Shown piece by piece: positions 1-9,647 of a DNA stretch of 64,000 bases (within the stretch, counting starts at the first letter, position 1; every line of letters begins with the position of its first letter). The DNA is from Pseudeuparius sepicola. Its lineage: Eukaryota > Arthropoda > Insecta > Coleoptera > Anthribidae. Below the pieces are notes generated by a model. That model saw only the letters and a program-made list of their open reading frames with translations. It ran no database searches and was not told where the DNA came from. The stretch is taken from assembly GCA_963920635.1 (NCBI GenBank), contig OY987302.1:31471278-31535277 (forward strand), written 5' to 3'. A program made the translations under genes and the position numbers.

Positions 1-800
1 AGAAGTCCTACCTACCAAACTTAAACTGTTGTATCTTAAAACTTACAAATCAAATTAATAAACAAAAACTGCAGCTTACCTGTTGGTTTTAAACACATTT
101 CAACAAGTAATTTACTTCGTTTACGTATATTATTATTATTATTCATTTTATTTTGGGAATAGATGAAACTGGACAACGATTTGTAGCATGAAGAATGAAC
201 TAAAGTTAATATTTTTAGGTTAGGTTATGTGGGTTACTTGTAACGACTTCCTATGTCCACTAATTCAAAACCTTGTAACCCACACCGATAGCGTCTAATT
301 GTGGAATGCGATGTTTTGCACTAAACAACAATACCTCGCAACCAACAAACTTGGCGGGAATACGTGGCTAAGGTGGTATTGCATTTAAGCATGTGGGATA
401 CGAGGTTTTTTATTTATAAACTACTGCATTTATCTTAAAACTGTGGCTTGCGAGATTTTGCATATACATAATCTGGCATCCCATAAGTAAAATGGCGCAG
501 AAATCTCGTTTTGGCAAAAAGTGTGGGTTACGAGCTATTGCATCTTAAACGACGATATTCATTTTGATTCTACTCCACAGAGATCACATTATGTTATTTA
601 TTTATATGTGATCCCTGTGCTTCTACTATACTCCAAAGATAATCTAACTAAATAAGATTTTATGAAGCTATTTATTTTTGTTTTGAAGGTGTTTATTTTT
701 TATATTTTTATTTTTATTTTGGAGAATGTGTAAAAGATATTTGTTTGTTTTATACGTGATTTTATATTTTTACAATAAATCTTGTATCTTTATTTTTTAC
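1..800. repeat. Non-coding AT-rich sequence with a degenerate tandem motif
   Basis: No gene is visible. Between about 290 and 560 a loose motif recurs four or five times at 55-90 bp spacing: TGTGGGNTRCGAG followed by a short T-rich stretch and TTGCAT (around 302, 389, 443 and 521). Copies are strongly diverged, as in a decayed minisatellite. The rest is AT-rich unique-looking DNA. Confidence 0.35.
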
Positions 801-1202
801 AGGGTGGCTCATTATAAATTGACACCCCCCCTTAACTTGCTAGTTTTTGAGGTTAGAAAAAAAGTTTTTTTTACAAAAGTTATACTATACTAATACAAAG
901 TTTTTTGTGACACTATTGGACCTTATATAGTGTGTTCCAGAAAGCCGTGGCAGACATAACTTATGTTTCTTTAAATGGAACATCTTGTATATTTTTGTTA
1001 TATGTTCGCTCCAACCGTTCGTTCAGAACTAAGAATTTTTTTGAGGGATTACTCCTTGGGTCATAGGCTGCCATGAAAGACAAATGCCAAATTATAATAA
1101 TAGCTGACAGTTTGCAAGTATATTCATGCTTTGGAAAACAAAATGGTCTCTTTTAAGATTTCAGGGGAATTGAGAGAAATAAGAAATTTTAAATAGTAAC
1201 AT

Positions 1203-1546
1203 AGGTAATAAACTTCGCCAAATTTATTGTTTGTAATTTAATTTTTATTGAAAACGACAATGACATTTAGAAAACGGATATATTTTTATATGTTTTTGTG
1301 GGGTTATTTAAAAAACAGAATTTATTATGACAGACCGAAAAATGTAGAAACACTGAAAGGTAGTATTCGGGAAGAAATCCACATATTAAATTAAATACTG
1401 AACACAGCAATTTTATTGTTGCCCCAATAAACAGAAACTTAGTAGCAAATATCAATAAATTCATACGTATATCCTTTTCCTAAATGTTATTGTCGTTTTT
1501 AATAAAAATTAAATTTTGAACAATAAATCCAACGAAGTTTATTAAC
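1203..1546. mobile_element. MITE-like element, ~77-bp TIRs
   Basis: The ends are inverted copies: AATAAACTTCGCCAAATTTA at left and its near complement ending CGAAGTTTATTA at right, with pairing continuing about 77 bp to TATATCC. The length is about 343 bp. No coding capacity; the short - strand frame inside has no family features. It sits within the centre of the 801-2903 element. Confidence 0.6.
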
Positions 1547-1549
1547 TAA

Positions 1550-2095
1550 TAAGCCGGATTTATAAACTTTGCCGTTTTCAGTTTGCCGTTGCCGTTTGAC
1601 GTTCGAAAGTTGGACATCGAAGATTTGATGTTAGTATTTATAAACTCAAATTCCGTTGCCGTTTGCCGTTTGACATTCCGTCGGGGATAACCAACTTTTA
1701 TCTTTTTCCGTTTGCCGTTGCAGCTCTGGCCAATGAAGTGCCTTTTTAAGGGTCACGTGGGAGGTCACATGGCGTCCCAGTGTATCAGCTGATCATCTGT
1801 ATTGATTTTGTGTAATATTTTAATATTAATTATCCGCTACATGGTAATAAACAGAATGAATTCAGAGTTGCTAAATCAGAATATTATAAAATCGAACGAC
1901 TTCGCTCCGATGACAATGATTGTTGTTGTAATGGTTTATCTTTCTGGCGTTGATACCACGCAGGCGTACAGAAAATTCTAAACCGAACGGAAAAAGTTTA
2001 TGAACGACTTTGGAAACAGAGCTGCGGCAACGTCAAACGGAAACGTCGAACTTCAAACGGCAACGTCAAACGTAAAAGTTTATAAATCCGGCTTA
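1550..2095. mobile_element. MITE with TAAGCCGGATTTATAAAC termini
   Basis: Perfect terminal inverted repeats TAAGCCGGATTTATAAACTT (1550) and the complement AAGTTTATAAATCCGGCTTA (ending 2095) bound a 546-bp element. Subterminal parts are rich in CGTTTGCCGTTTGACGTT-like words in opposite orientations at the two ends. No transposase frame. The target duplication is not clear. A PIF/Harbinger-type MITE is my best guess from terminus style. Confidence 0.65.
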
Positions 2096-2100
2096 AAATG

Positions 2101-2416
2101 GTTGTACTGGATAACAAGGTTAGGACTATGCATAAGAAACAAAAAACTGGTCTAAATTTTGCCGACGTTTCGTCGTTATATTACGACTTCAAGGCTACAA
2201 AATATAAAAAACATGAAAAAATTCCAAGTAACAGGTAACATGCAGTGTAAATACACAGTGTAAATACACTGCATGTTACCTGTTACTTGGAATGTTTTCA
2301 TGTTTTTTATATTTTGTAGCCTTGAAGAAGTCGTAATATAACGACGAAACGTCGGCAAAATTTAGACCAGTTTTTTGTTTCTTATGCATAGTCCTAACCT
2401 TGTTATCCATTACAAC
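2101..2416. mobile_element. Near-perfect 316-bp palindrome with hammerhead-like / Penelope-like motif
   Basis: The two halves pair almost completely about a centre near 2258. Each arm carries TTTTGCCGACGTTTCGTCG and, on the other strand, CTTGAAGAAGTCG...CGACGAAACGTCGG (2321-2355, and inverted at 2161-2195). The form TGAAGAAG-stem-CGAAACGTCGG resembles hammerhead-like sequences described for Penelope-like retroelements. The short - strand frame is only the palindrome read through. The link to Penelope is by motif style. Confidence 0.5.
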
Positions 2417-2903
2417 TATTAAAGATACTAAGGACGTAAAAACTTTATTTTTTATTAACTATGTCACTTACTATTTAAAATTTCTCATTTCTCTCAATTT
2501 CCATTCTTAATTTTCTCTGAAAACTTAAAATAGCCCATTTTGTTTTCCAAAGCGTGAATATACTTGCAAACTGTCAATAATTGTTACTATAATTTGTCCT
2601 TTGTCTTCCATGGCAACCTATGACCCAAGGAGTAATCCCTCACAAAAAAGGCTGTTCTGAACGAACGGTTGGAGCGAACATATAACATATATGCTTGATT
2701 GGAATTGGAAAAATGCGTAGAAAATATACAAGGCGTTCCATTTTAAAAAACAAAAATTATGTTTGCCTCGGCTTTCTAGAATACACTGTATAAGGTCCAA
2801 TAGCATCACAAAAAACATTGTATTAGTATCTAAAACTTTTGTAACAAAACTTTTTTTCTAACTTCAGACACTAGCAAGTTAAGGGGGGGTGTCAATTTAT
2901 ACT

Positions 2904-3453
2904 GTACTTTATTAACCTCGTTAGCAACAGTTTCTGCCAAAAAGTTGAAATTCCAAGCCACTTTATAACTTTCTTCGAAAACATAATTGGAAATAATTTG
3001 CACATTTATTTAATTAATGTCAGATGACATCACTAAAACTAATAGTCTGCTTTTGAATTTTTTTGTTAGTAAGCACGATCGTTAAGAGTAATTTCATCCT
3101 AGGGGATCTGTTGACTCTTCCATTTTATTTAAATTCGTATATTTATCTCGGTAGGTAGGTATTAGTCAGGGAATTTTTTGTTTTTTGGTCAGGGAAAACC
3201 TGGAAAAGTCGGGGAATTTTAAAAACTCGATTTGGTAGACACCCTGTAAGTAGATAACACATACCAAATTTCAAATTTTTAAGTAGCGCCGTTATTGTAC
3301 AGTGTGTTCTAGAAAGCCGTGGCAGACATAACTTATGTTTTTTAAATGGAACACCCTATATATTCTTACATTTTTGAAATCTGCTCATCAAGGCAATTAA
3401 AATGATATTAAACTTTGTGGCATTATCTTTTTCCGTTTTTGAAAAATTCTGTT
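2904..3453. other. Non-coding stretch with a solo copy of the AAATGGAACACCCTATA module
   Basis: No gene. Positions 3301-3450 repeat the subterminal part of the 801 element (TGTGTTCTAGAAAGCCGTGG then TTTAAATGGAACACCC) and lead directly into the palindrome at 3454, an arrangement repeated at 57235-57420. Confidence 0.5.
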
Positions 3454-3780
3454 TTCAAATTTTATACTAAATTTATTTAACTCGAATTTGTGGATCTCGC
3501 GATAAAGATAGATGATCGATGTAATAACAAAAAATATTTGTTTTAAACAAGATAGTAATATTGTGAAACTCCAAAATGTTTAGGAGCCTTTTCAAATTTT
3601 ACTGATTATATTCTAGAAATAAAGAATTTCAGGAAAATCGTAAAAGCTCCTAAACATTTTGGAAGTTTCACTACGTTACTCTCTTGTTTAAAACAAATAT
3701 TTTTCGTTATTACATTGATCGTCTATCTTTATCACGAGATCCATAAATTCGAGTTAAATAAATTTAGTATAAAATTTGAA
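3454..3780. repeat. 327-bp foldback palindrome, copy 1
   Basis: The arms are near-perfect inverted copies. The left begins TTCAAATTTTATACTAAATT and the right ends in its complement; the centre is near 3617, between CTAAACATTTTGG-type words. A second copy at 57385-57691 is cut off by an R1-like fragment. No coding content. Confidence 0.75.
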
Positions 3781-3934
3781 TGTTTTATGTTTCCGTTCCT
3801 CGTGCTAACGGCCTGCCGGTGAGAGGGGAAGGGACGAGAGTGCGTGGTGAGGGGTGACTAGAGGAGAATATTCCTGAGATTCCAGCCGGTCGTCGCGACC
3901 GTTAATTTTAGATCTTGTCTGCGCGGTCATGACT

Positions 3935-5979
3935 CTTAAATTTCGTGAAAACTTCATTGCCGCAAACCGCATTTCGATATATTTTACCGTTTCGCCGCTA
4001 GAGGGCGTTTTTCGATTTTGAGCGATATCTTAAAACCTTCGTAACTTTTTTGTTTCTAAAGATAATTGATTTCTGTAAAAACTTTCTTAAGGCACTTTTT
4101 TACGTAGATTCCGGTGGCGTACACCGATTTTTTTTAGATGGTCTAAATTTCGAAATAATGGCCAGAACTTTGTTTTTTAAATGGAACACCCTATATATTA
4201 TTAGCTCATTAGATAGCCCCTTTGATGCTGATTTCAATGATATAAGGTTTGATGGGTCTATCTCAAACAGTTTTGGAGAAAAAAAATATAATCCGGTTTA
4301 ATGCAACACCATTTAAATAAATCACTTAGAATCAAGGTAGGTCATATTATATTACCAAAAACAATTTTTACGTTCTTTATGCACATTTTTATAATAAATT
4401 AAAATAACAGTTTAAATTAGATAATTAAAGCAAATATTCAAACTGCTGTCCGTTATTGTCAATACAAAAATTACACCTTTTAATAACACTTTGAACTGCG
4501 TTATGGATATGAATATTTGAAATAGAATTTACACAGTCTATAAAATTTTGTCTGAGTTCATCGATATTATTGCTAGTTTTTTTTGTATAACTTATCTTCA
4601 ATGTGCCCCCAAAAGAAAAAATCTAGCGGTGTTAAATCCGGCCACCTTGGGGGCCAATGCACCGGCCCATTAGTTCGCATCCAGTTATTTCCAAAATTTG
4701 TATTTAATAGATCTGAAACGGCTCGGACATTATGAGGTGGTGCACCATCATGCTGGAAAAACAGATTTCTTGCGTCATTTAATGGAAGATTGTCCATAAA
4801 TTGCCGAATAAGATACTGGTTTAAGATTTCATAATACCGTTGACCGTTTAGTCTTTCTTGATAAATGTGATATTTTCTAAAAACACGATTGCCATGTAGA
4901 GCACACCAAACACTAAAACCAAACCGCCCTTGGATTCGAACTTCGACAGTATCATGAGGATTGATATCAGACCAATAGTGCTCGTTATGTCTATTGAAAA
5001 TTCTGGCACTGCTAACATAGGCTTCATCTGTCCAAATCACATTACTAGCAAAAAAATTGATCTTGTTGGACACTTTGACGATACCATAAGCAAAACTCCA
5101 GTCGCCGCTCAAAATCGGATGCATTTTCTTAATTTTATATGGTCTGAACTTATATATTTTTTAAATATTTAAAGCTCGACGTCTTGAAATCCCACATTGA
5201 GATTCAATTTGACGACTTGAAATTGAAGGATTTTCAATCGCCAAAGCAGTTTCTTCAGCATCTTCAATGTTGTAATTTTTGGGTCTTGGCTTATTAAAGG
5301 TCCCATGATTGGTGAGATTTTCTTTTAATCTTAGAAAAATAGATTTATGAGGTTGTCTTCTTTCTGGATAGCGATTGAAGTAAAGTTCGGATGCCATATC
5401 AGGATTATTATCATTTAGGATATAACATTCTAACATGTCATATTTTTCATAATTTTCGTAAGACATTGTTTACTTTTAACTTAATGCGTATTTATGTATA
5501 ACCATGCAAATTAATGGCGTTCACTTCGGTTACAACTGTTATAAGTAACGTGTAAATAGTGTCATAGATGACATACGCCTACTGAGATTAGAAAAAAATA
5601 AATGGTGTTGCATTAAACCGGATTATATTTTTTTCTCCAAAACTGTTTGAGATAGACCCATCAAACCTTATATCATTGAAATCAGCATGAAAGGGGCTAT
5701 CTAATGAGCTAATAATATACAGGGTGTCCCATTTAAAAAAACAAAATTCTGGCCATTATTTCGAAATTGAGACCATCTAAAAAAAATCGGTGTACGCCAC
5801 TGGAATCTACATAAAAAAGTGCCTTAGGAAAGTTTTTACAGAAATCAATTATCTTTAGAAACAAAAAAGTTATGAAGGTTTTAAGATATCGCTCAAAATC
5901 GAAAAACGCCCTCTAGCGGCGAAACGGTAAAATATATCGAAATTCGGTTTGCGGCAATGAAGTTTTCGCGAAATTTAAG
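3935..5979. mobile_element. Long-TIR element containing a mariner-like transposase relic
   Basis: Arms 3935-4316 and 5598-5979 are inverted copies of about 380 bp, including CGCTAGAGGGCGTTTTTCG, ACACCGATTTTTTTTAGATG, CCATTTAAA with ACACCCTATATA, and CCGGTTTAATGCAACACC innermost. A broken mariner-like transposase lies between them on the - strand. Either the whole unit is one long-TIR mariner, or a mariner with about 28-bp TIRs inserted at the TA-rich centre of an older palindrome. The innermost CCGGTTTAATGC pair would be its ends. Confidence 0.75.
4425..5466 (-). pseudogene. Mariner-like transposase (DD41D-type), broken
   Basis: The cut-and-paste transposase runs from ATG at 5466 to TAA at 4425, about 345 codons, the usual mariner length. 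The N-terminal 100 residues are helix-turn-helix-like (SSRQIESQCGISRRR). The catalytic part shows IWTDEAY, QHDGAPPHN and RWPDLTPLDFFFWG. I count 41 residues between the second D (HDG) and the D of TPLD, against 34 in typical mariners, so it would be a DD41D (rosa-like) type. Two lesions are visible: an in-frame TAA at 5161-5163 and a frameshift in an A-run near 4580, after which the tail ending NNGQQFEYLL can be read. It is non-functional as it stands. It sits between inverted arms, consistent with its being the autonomous gene. Confidence 0.85.
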
Positions 5980-6545
5980 CTCGAGAGATCTGGCTTAGAA
6001 ATGGGTGTTTCCTATAAAAAGTGCCCAAATTTGCCCACCCTGTACATTTATCCAATAAGCAGAATCTAATTGAGCCATAATATTAGTGGATCCTAGTAAC
6101 GCAAATTACATACAATAATGAAGATGGCTTTTCGAGTTTTCATGTCTTTTCATCTTCAAACTCAAGTGCTCTAGATTGGTCACTCCTATTTCCGTCCAAG
6201 CTTTATCGCCACCAAAAAGTAAGCAGGGAAAACAGTATAAAGCATTTTTCTTGTTACACCCACAAATCCATTCATTTCTTAAATAAATGTCTATTAAATT
6301 TACGGGTGTAACTTTTCCCTCTACTTACACCATATTTTTCTATAATAATATCTGGTAAAGGTCTACTTTTTCCTTTTAATTAATTTTAACTTTTCTTTGT
6401 ATGAATATTTAAAACATTTCTTCACATGAAGTAAATTAAAAACAACTTCCATTGTTGGTACCGTTAATAATTGTCAGCAATAAAGAAAAACAGAATCACA
6501 CGTACACACACACTGTAAGCTTAGGCGTCTGCGTTATTATTATAG
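5980..6545. other. Non-coding spacer between two foldback elements
   Basis: AT-rich sequence with no recognisable gene. An (AC)n-like stretch lies at 6500-6513. Its last 8 bp, TATTATAG (6538-6545), are the left target duplication of the next element. Confidence 0.5.
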
Positions 6546-8362
6546 TAGGAGAGCTAGCGGTTCATCCGACTAACCCGTTTCCCACAAAGCTAGAAATTTT
6601 TTAAATAATGTTTTATTATCGGTCAATTTAGAAAGTACCGTTCTGGCAGGCATCTCTCGGTTGCGTCATATTCCCTTAAATTTTTGAAAATGTAAAAAAA
6701 TAAAAAAATAAATCTACTCCCACAAGGCTACAATTTTAATATGTTTTAATTTACATAAGTTTAAACTTAAACAAATTGACAACGTATTTTGAGGGTTGCA
6801 AGTATGTGCCAGATGACAAGTAAAGTTGTCATAGGGATAGTAATTCGTAACCTGCTCCCACAAGGCTGAAATTTTAGGGGAATATTCTATTAATAGTTTT
6901 AAAAGAATATGTAAACAGCCAGCCTATTCTGGCGGTTGCAAGTGTCTGCCAGACGAGTACAGGGTGACCCCCAAAAAGTACCACCCCCATTTATTTTCTT
7001 AATTTTAAGGTATTTTAACCGGAGAAAAGGCACTTCTGTACTAATTTCTTCCAAATTTTCAGAATCTGCTATCAAAAAAACAATCGAGCATCAAACAAAA
7101 AAGTTACGGATCTAACCCCACTTTTTTGAAAGTGAAGCCCAACTTTCTTTTCCATATTTGGATAGGCAATTAAAATCTCTATACGACGATATATATACAG
7201 GGTGTTCCTAAATAGTTGTCGGAATAGATGTAAATAACCAAAAATTTTGGAGTTTGATCTTGATATTTTGGAAATCACTCCTGCATGGTCTACTAATGAG
7301 ACACAGGCAAAATAAGTCGAATTAATCACAGGGTGTGTTGGAGGTAGATTTGAAAATTTGCCCTGGAGTAAACTACAATAATTATTTTTAAAGATATGAA
7401 CAACTTTTATAAGGAAAAGTTTTTTGGAATAAGGAGTTATGCCAGAATCCCAATTTTGGGGCGGCTCGGCATATTTTGATTATTTGTGCGATATTTTTTT
7501 ATTTTCACCTGTTCAGTGAAAACTAAAAGTTATAATATAAAAAGACAAATTATTGTTATTTCCTAAGATTGCATTACAATAATAACAATATTAAAATACC
7601 TAAGAATGAAAAGAGAAAATAATCAAAGTAGGCCGAGCCGCCTCAACATTGGGATTCTGGCATAACTCCTTACCCCAAACAACTTTTCCATATTAAAGTT
7701 GTTCATATCTTTGAAAATAATTATTGTAGGTTACTCTTGGGCATATTTTCAAATTTACCTCCAGAACACCCTGTATATATATCGTCGTATAATAGAGATT
7801 TCAGTTGCCTATCCAAATATAGAAAAGAAAGTTGGGCTTCACTTTCAAAAAAGTGGGGTTAAATCCGTAACTTTTTTGTTTGATGCTCGATTGTTTTTTT
7901 GACAGCAGATTCTGAAAATTTGGAAGAAATTAGTACAGAAGTGTCTTTTCTCCGGTTAAAATACCTTAAAATTAAGAAAATAAATGGGGGTGGTACTTTT
8001 TGGGGGGTCACCCTGTACTCGTCTGGCAGACCCTTGCAACTGCCAGAATAGGCTGGCTGTTTACATATTCTTTTAAAACTATTAAAAGAATATTCCCTCA
8101 AAATTTCAGCCTTGTGGGAGCAGGTTACGAATTACTATCCCTATGACAACTTTACTTGTCGTCTGGCACATACTTGCAACCCTCAAAATACGTTCGTCAA
8201 TTATTTTATTTTTTACATTTTCAAAAATTTAGGTTATGATGACGCAACTGTGAGCTGCCTGCCAGAACGGTACTTTCTCGATTGACCGATAATAAAACAT
8301 TATTTAAAAATTTCTAGCTTTGTGGGAAACGGATTAGTCGGATGAACTGCTAGCTCTTAGAC
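6546..8362. mobile_element. 1.8-kb foldback element with 8-bp target duplication
   Basis: Arms of about 900 bp pair across a centre near 7500-7560. The left starts TAGGAGAGCTAGCGGTTCAT and the right ends GAACTGCTAGCTCTTAGAC. Flanking TATTATAG occurs at 6538-6545 and 8363-8370, an 8-bp duplication that fits hAT-like insertion. Arms include GTACAGGGTGACCCCCAAAA and the CAGGGTGTTCC / GGAACACCCTG-type word. Frames on either strand inside the arms (7072-7329, 7699-7902) are the same sequence read in opposite arms, so they are not treated as genes. Confidence 0.8.
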
Positions 8363-8370
8363 TATTATAG

Positions 8371-8690
8371 AAGTCGCCAACCCGAGGTTTAGCGCGGGAC
8401 TAAATGCAGCGAATGCTCCACTCAAAATCACGGGACCAGACGACTGATACAGGGGGGACCGGGGTGCGCGCGGGTTTTCAAAGGAGCTCGAAGCGCCCGT
8501 TCTTGTGGCCCACACAGATAATTACTCGGCCATAGCGTGAGTAGGTTGGTTGCTCCACTGGTCAACTTGCGATCTTTTGTCTTGCCTTCTCAGCATTGAC
8601 ATATTAGCCTATCCGCAGGCCGGGGTATGCCACCGGCTTTCGGATTTAAAACGGAAATAGCGAATGCAAAATATGTTAATATTTTATTAA
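8371..8690. other. GC-richer unclassified stretch
   Basis: Positions 8380-8640 are more GC-rich than their surroundings, with GGGGGGACCGGGGTGCGCGC around 8454 and CGCAGGCCGGGGTATGCC near 8610. I find no long frame. It could be the 3' part of an unrelated retroelement. Confidence 0.3.
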
Positions 8691-8853
8691 AGTAAAGTAA
8701 CTTTATTAAACCAATCTACCATTTACAAGTATATGAATACCACAGGTATAGGTTAAGTCAACATCACACTGATTATTCTATTAGATTACTGCTTATGATA
8801 ATTACATATAGAGATATTCCTGTATAGAATAGAAACAATGGTAGACTAGGAAA

Positions 8854-9090
8854 TTAAAAACACATTTTTTTGAACTCCTTATAGTTGTCAATCCCTTTTA
8901 TCTGTGGAGGAAGCTTATTAAATAACTTCACTACTGCAAATCTAACATTATTCTCAGCTAGGGAAAGGTTGTGAGCAGGGACCCTAAGATCACTTGCAAA
9001 TCTTGTCATGTATGTATGGTTAAAATTGCTGGGTGCAAAAGAGCTAATATTTGTTTTAACGTATTTTAATACAAATAGATACGTAGTTAG
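8854..9090 (-). pseudogene. C-terminal end of a non-LTR (Jockey/CR1-like) reverse transcriptase ORF
   Basis: Read on the - strand, about 78 codons run YLFVLKYVKTNISSF, then RFASDLRVPAHNLSLAENN, then VKLFNKLPPQIKGIDNYKEF, ending KKMCF and TAA at 8854-8856. The 'NKLPP.IK.I.NYKEFKK' ending is typical of the last residues of Jockey/CR1-type ORF2 proteins. A 3' UTR follows toward 8690, with AATAAA on the - strand at 8701-8706. The copy is severely 5'-truncated; its upstream end abuts the gypsy relic at about 9090-9118, as expected for a truncated LINE insertion. Confidence 0.65.
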
Positions 9091-9117
9091 ATTAGATTAC
9101 ATAATTTTTTTTTGAGA

Positions 9118-9325
9118 GCTCTGCAGCACCTCTGCACCAGCCACCACTGCCTGAATCTAATTTAAAATTTACAGACTCTTTATTATAACTGGTTCAGTCA
9201 ATATCATATTATTATCAGACTCGCCATCTAAACTGCTAACACACAGTTCTAAACTATCAACAAATAAATCATCAATATCATCATTATTATTTGCATTTGA
9301 GTCATTACCTACTTCATGTACTACT
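9118..9325 (-). pseudogene. Ty3/gypsy gag-protease junction relic, piece 3
   Basis: The - strand reads VVHEVGNDSNANNNDDIDDL, then an acidic linker, then SVNFKLDSGSGG. The FKLDSG sequence corresponds to the aspartic protease active site of gypsy Pol. The right edge at 9325 is exactly the Copia insertion point; the zinc-knuckle part of the same protein resumes beyond the Copia at 13876. The left edge abuts the truncated LINE. Confidence 0.65.
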
Positions 9326-9522
9326 TATTGAGAATATCTATCTTCTTGTATAATTCTCAGTTACATTAAAAGATTTGATCCTGTATATATATAAGGTGTT
9401 GATATACAACAATAGAATAATGAAAGGTTGTCAAAAATAAAATAAAAAGATGTACTAAACTCATTCAAGTTTTCTTATTAAAAAAATCACAAAGAGTGGT
9501 GTTCTTTAGTCCAACCTCAACA
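9326..9522 (+). repeat. Copia 5' LTR
   Basis: The LTR starts TATTGAG and ends CCTCAACA. The ends are inverted except for the second base (TGTTGAG expected from the CTCAACA end), and both LTRs share that change. Confidence 0.92.
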
Positions 9523-9535
9523 TGGTAGCAGAGCG
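9523..9535 (+). promoter_or_regulatory. Copia primer-binding site
   Basis: TGGTAGCAGAGCG directly follows the LTR and resembles the initiator-tRNA-Met site TGGTATCAGAGC common in Copia elements. Confidence 0.7.
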
Positions 9536-9647
9536 TGGTTACCAGAGTGGCTGAGAGTGTAGTTGGTTAGAATCTTTGTTCAAGAATTTCACCAAAAAGT
9601 AATTTCTGTAAGAGGCGTACCTGAAGTTGGTTTCTGCAGTTATCAGT

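Larger units (their letters stand above)
801..2903. mobile_element. Palindromic DNA element with ~400-bp inverted arms
   Basis: The arms 801-1205 and 2455-2903 are inverted copies. The outer end reads AGGGTGGCTCATTATAAATT with GACACCCC beyond, and recurs reversed near 2880-2903. Each arm carries the TTTAAATGGAACAYCYTGTAT motif and a stretch matching GAACGAACGGTTGGAGCGAAC. There is no transposase frame. Three smaller inverted-repeat elements sit in the former centre. A related end occurs at 57107, so this is a family. The superfamily is not determined. Confidence 0.7.

Noticed and set aside
7072..7902. Similar 85- and 67-codon frames on opposite strands
   Set aside because: They are the two arms of one foldback element, so the likeness is from the inverted repeat, not from paralogous genes.
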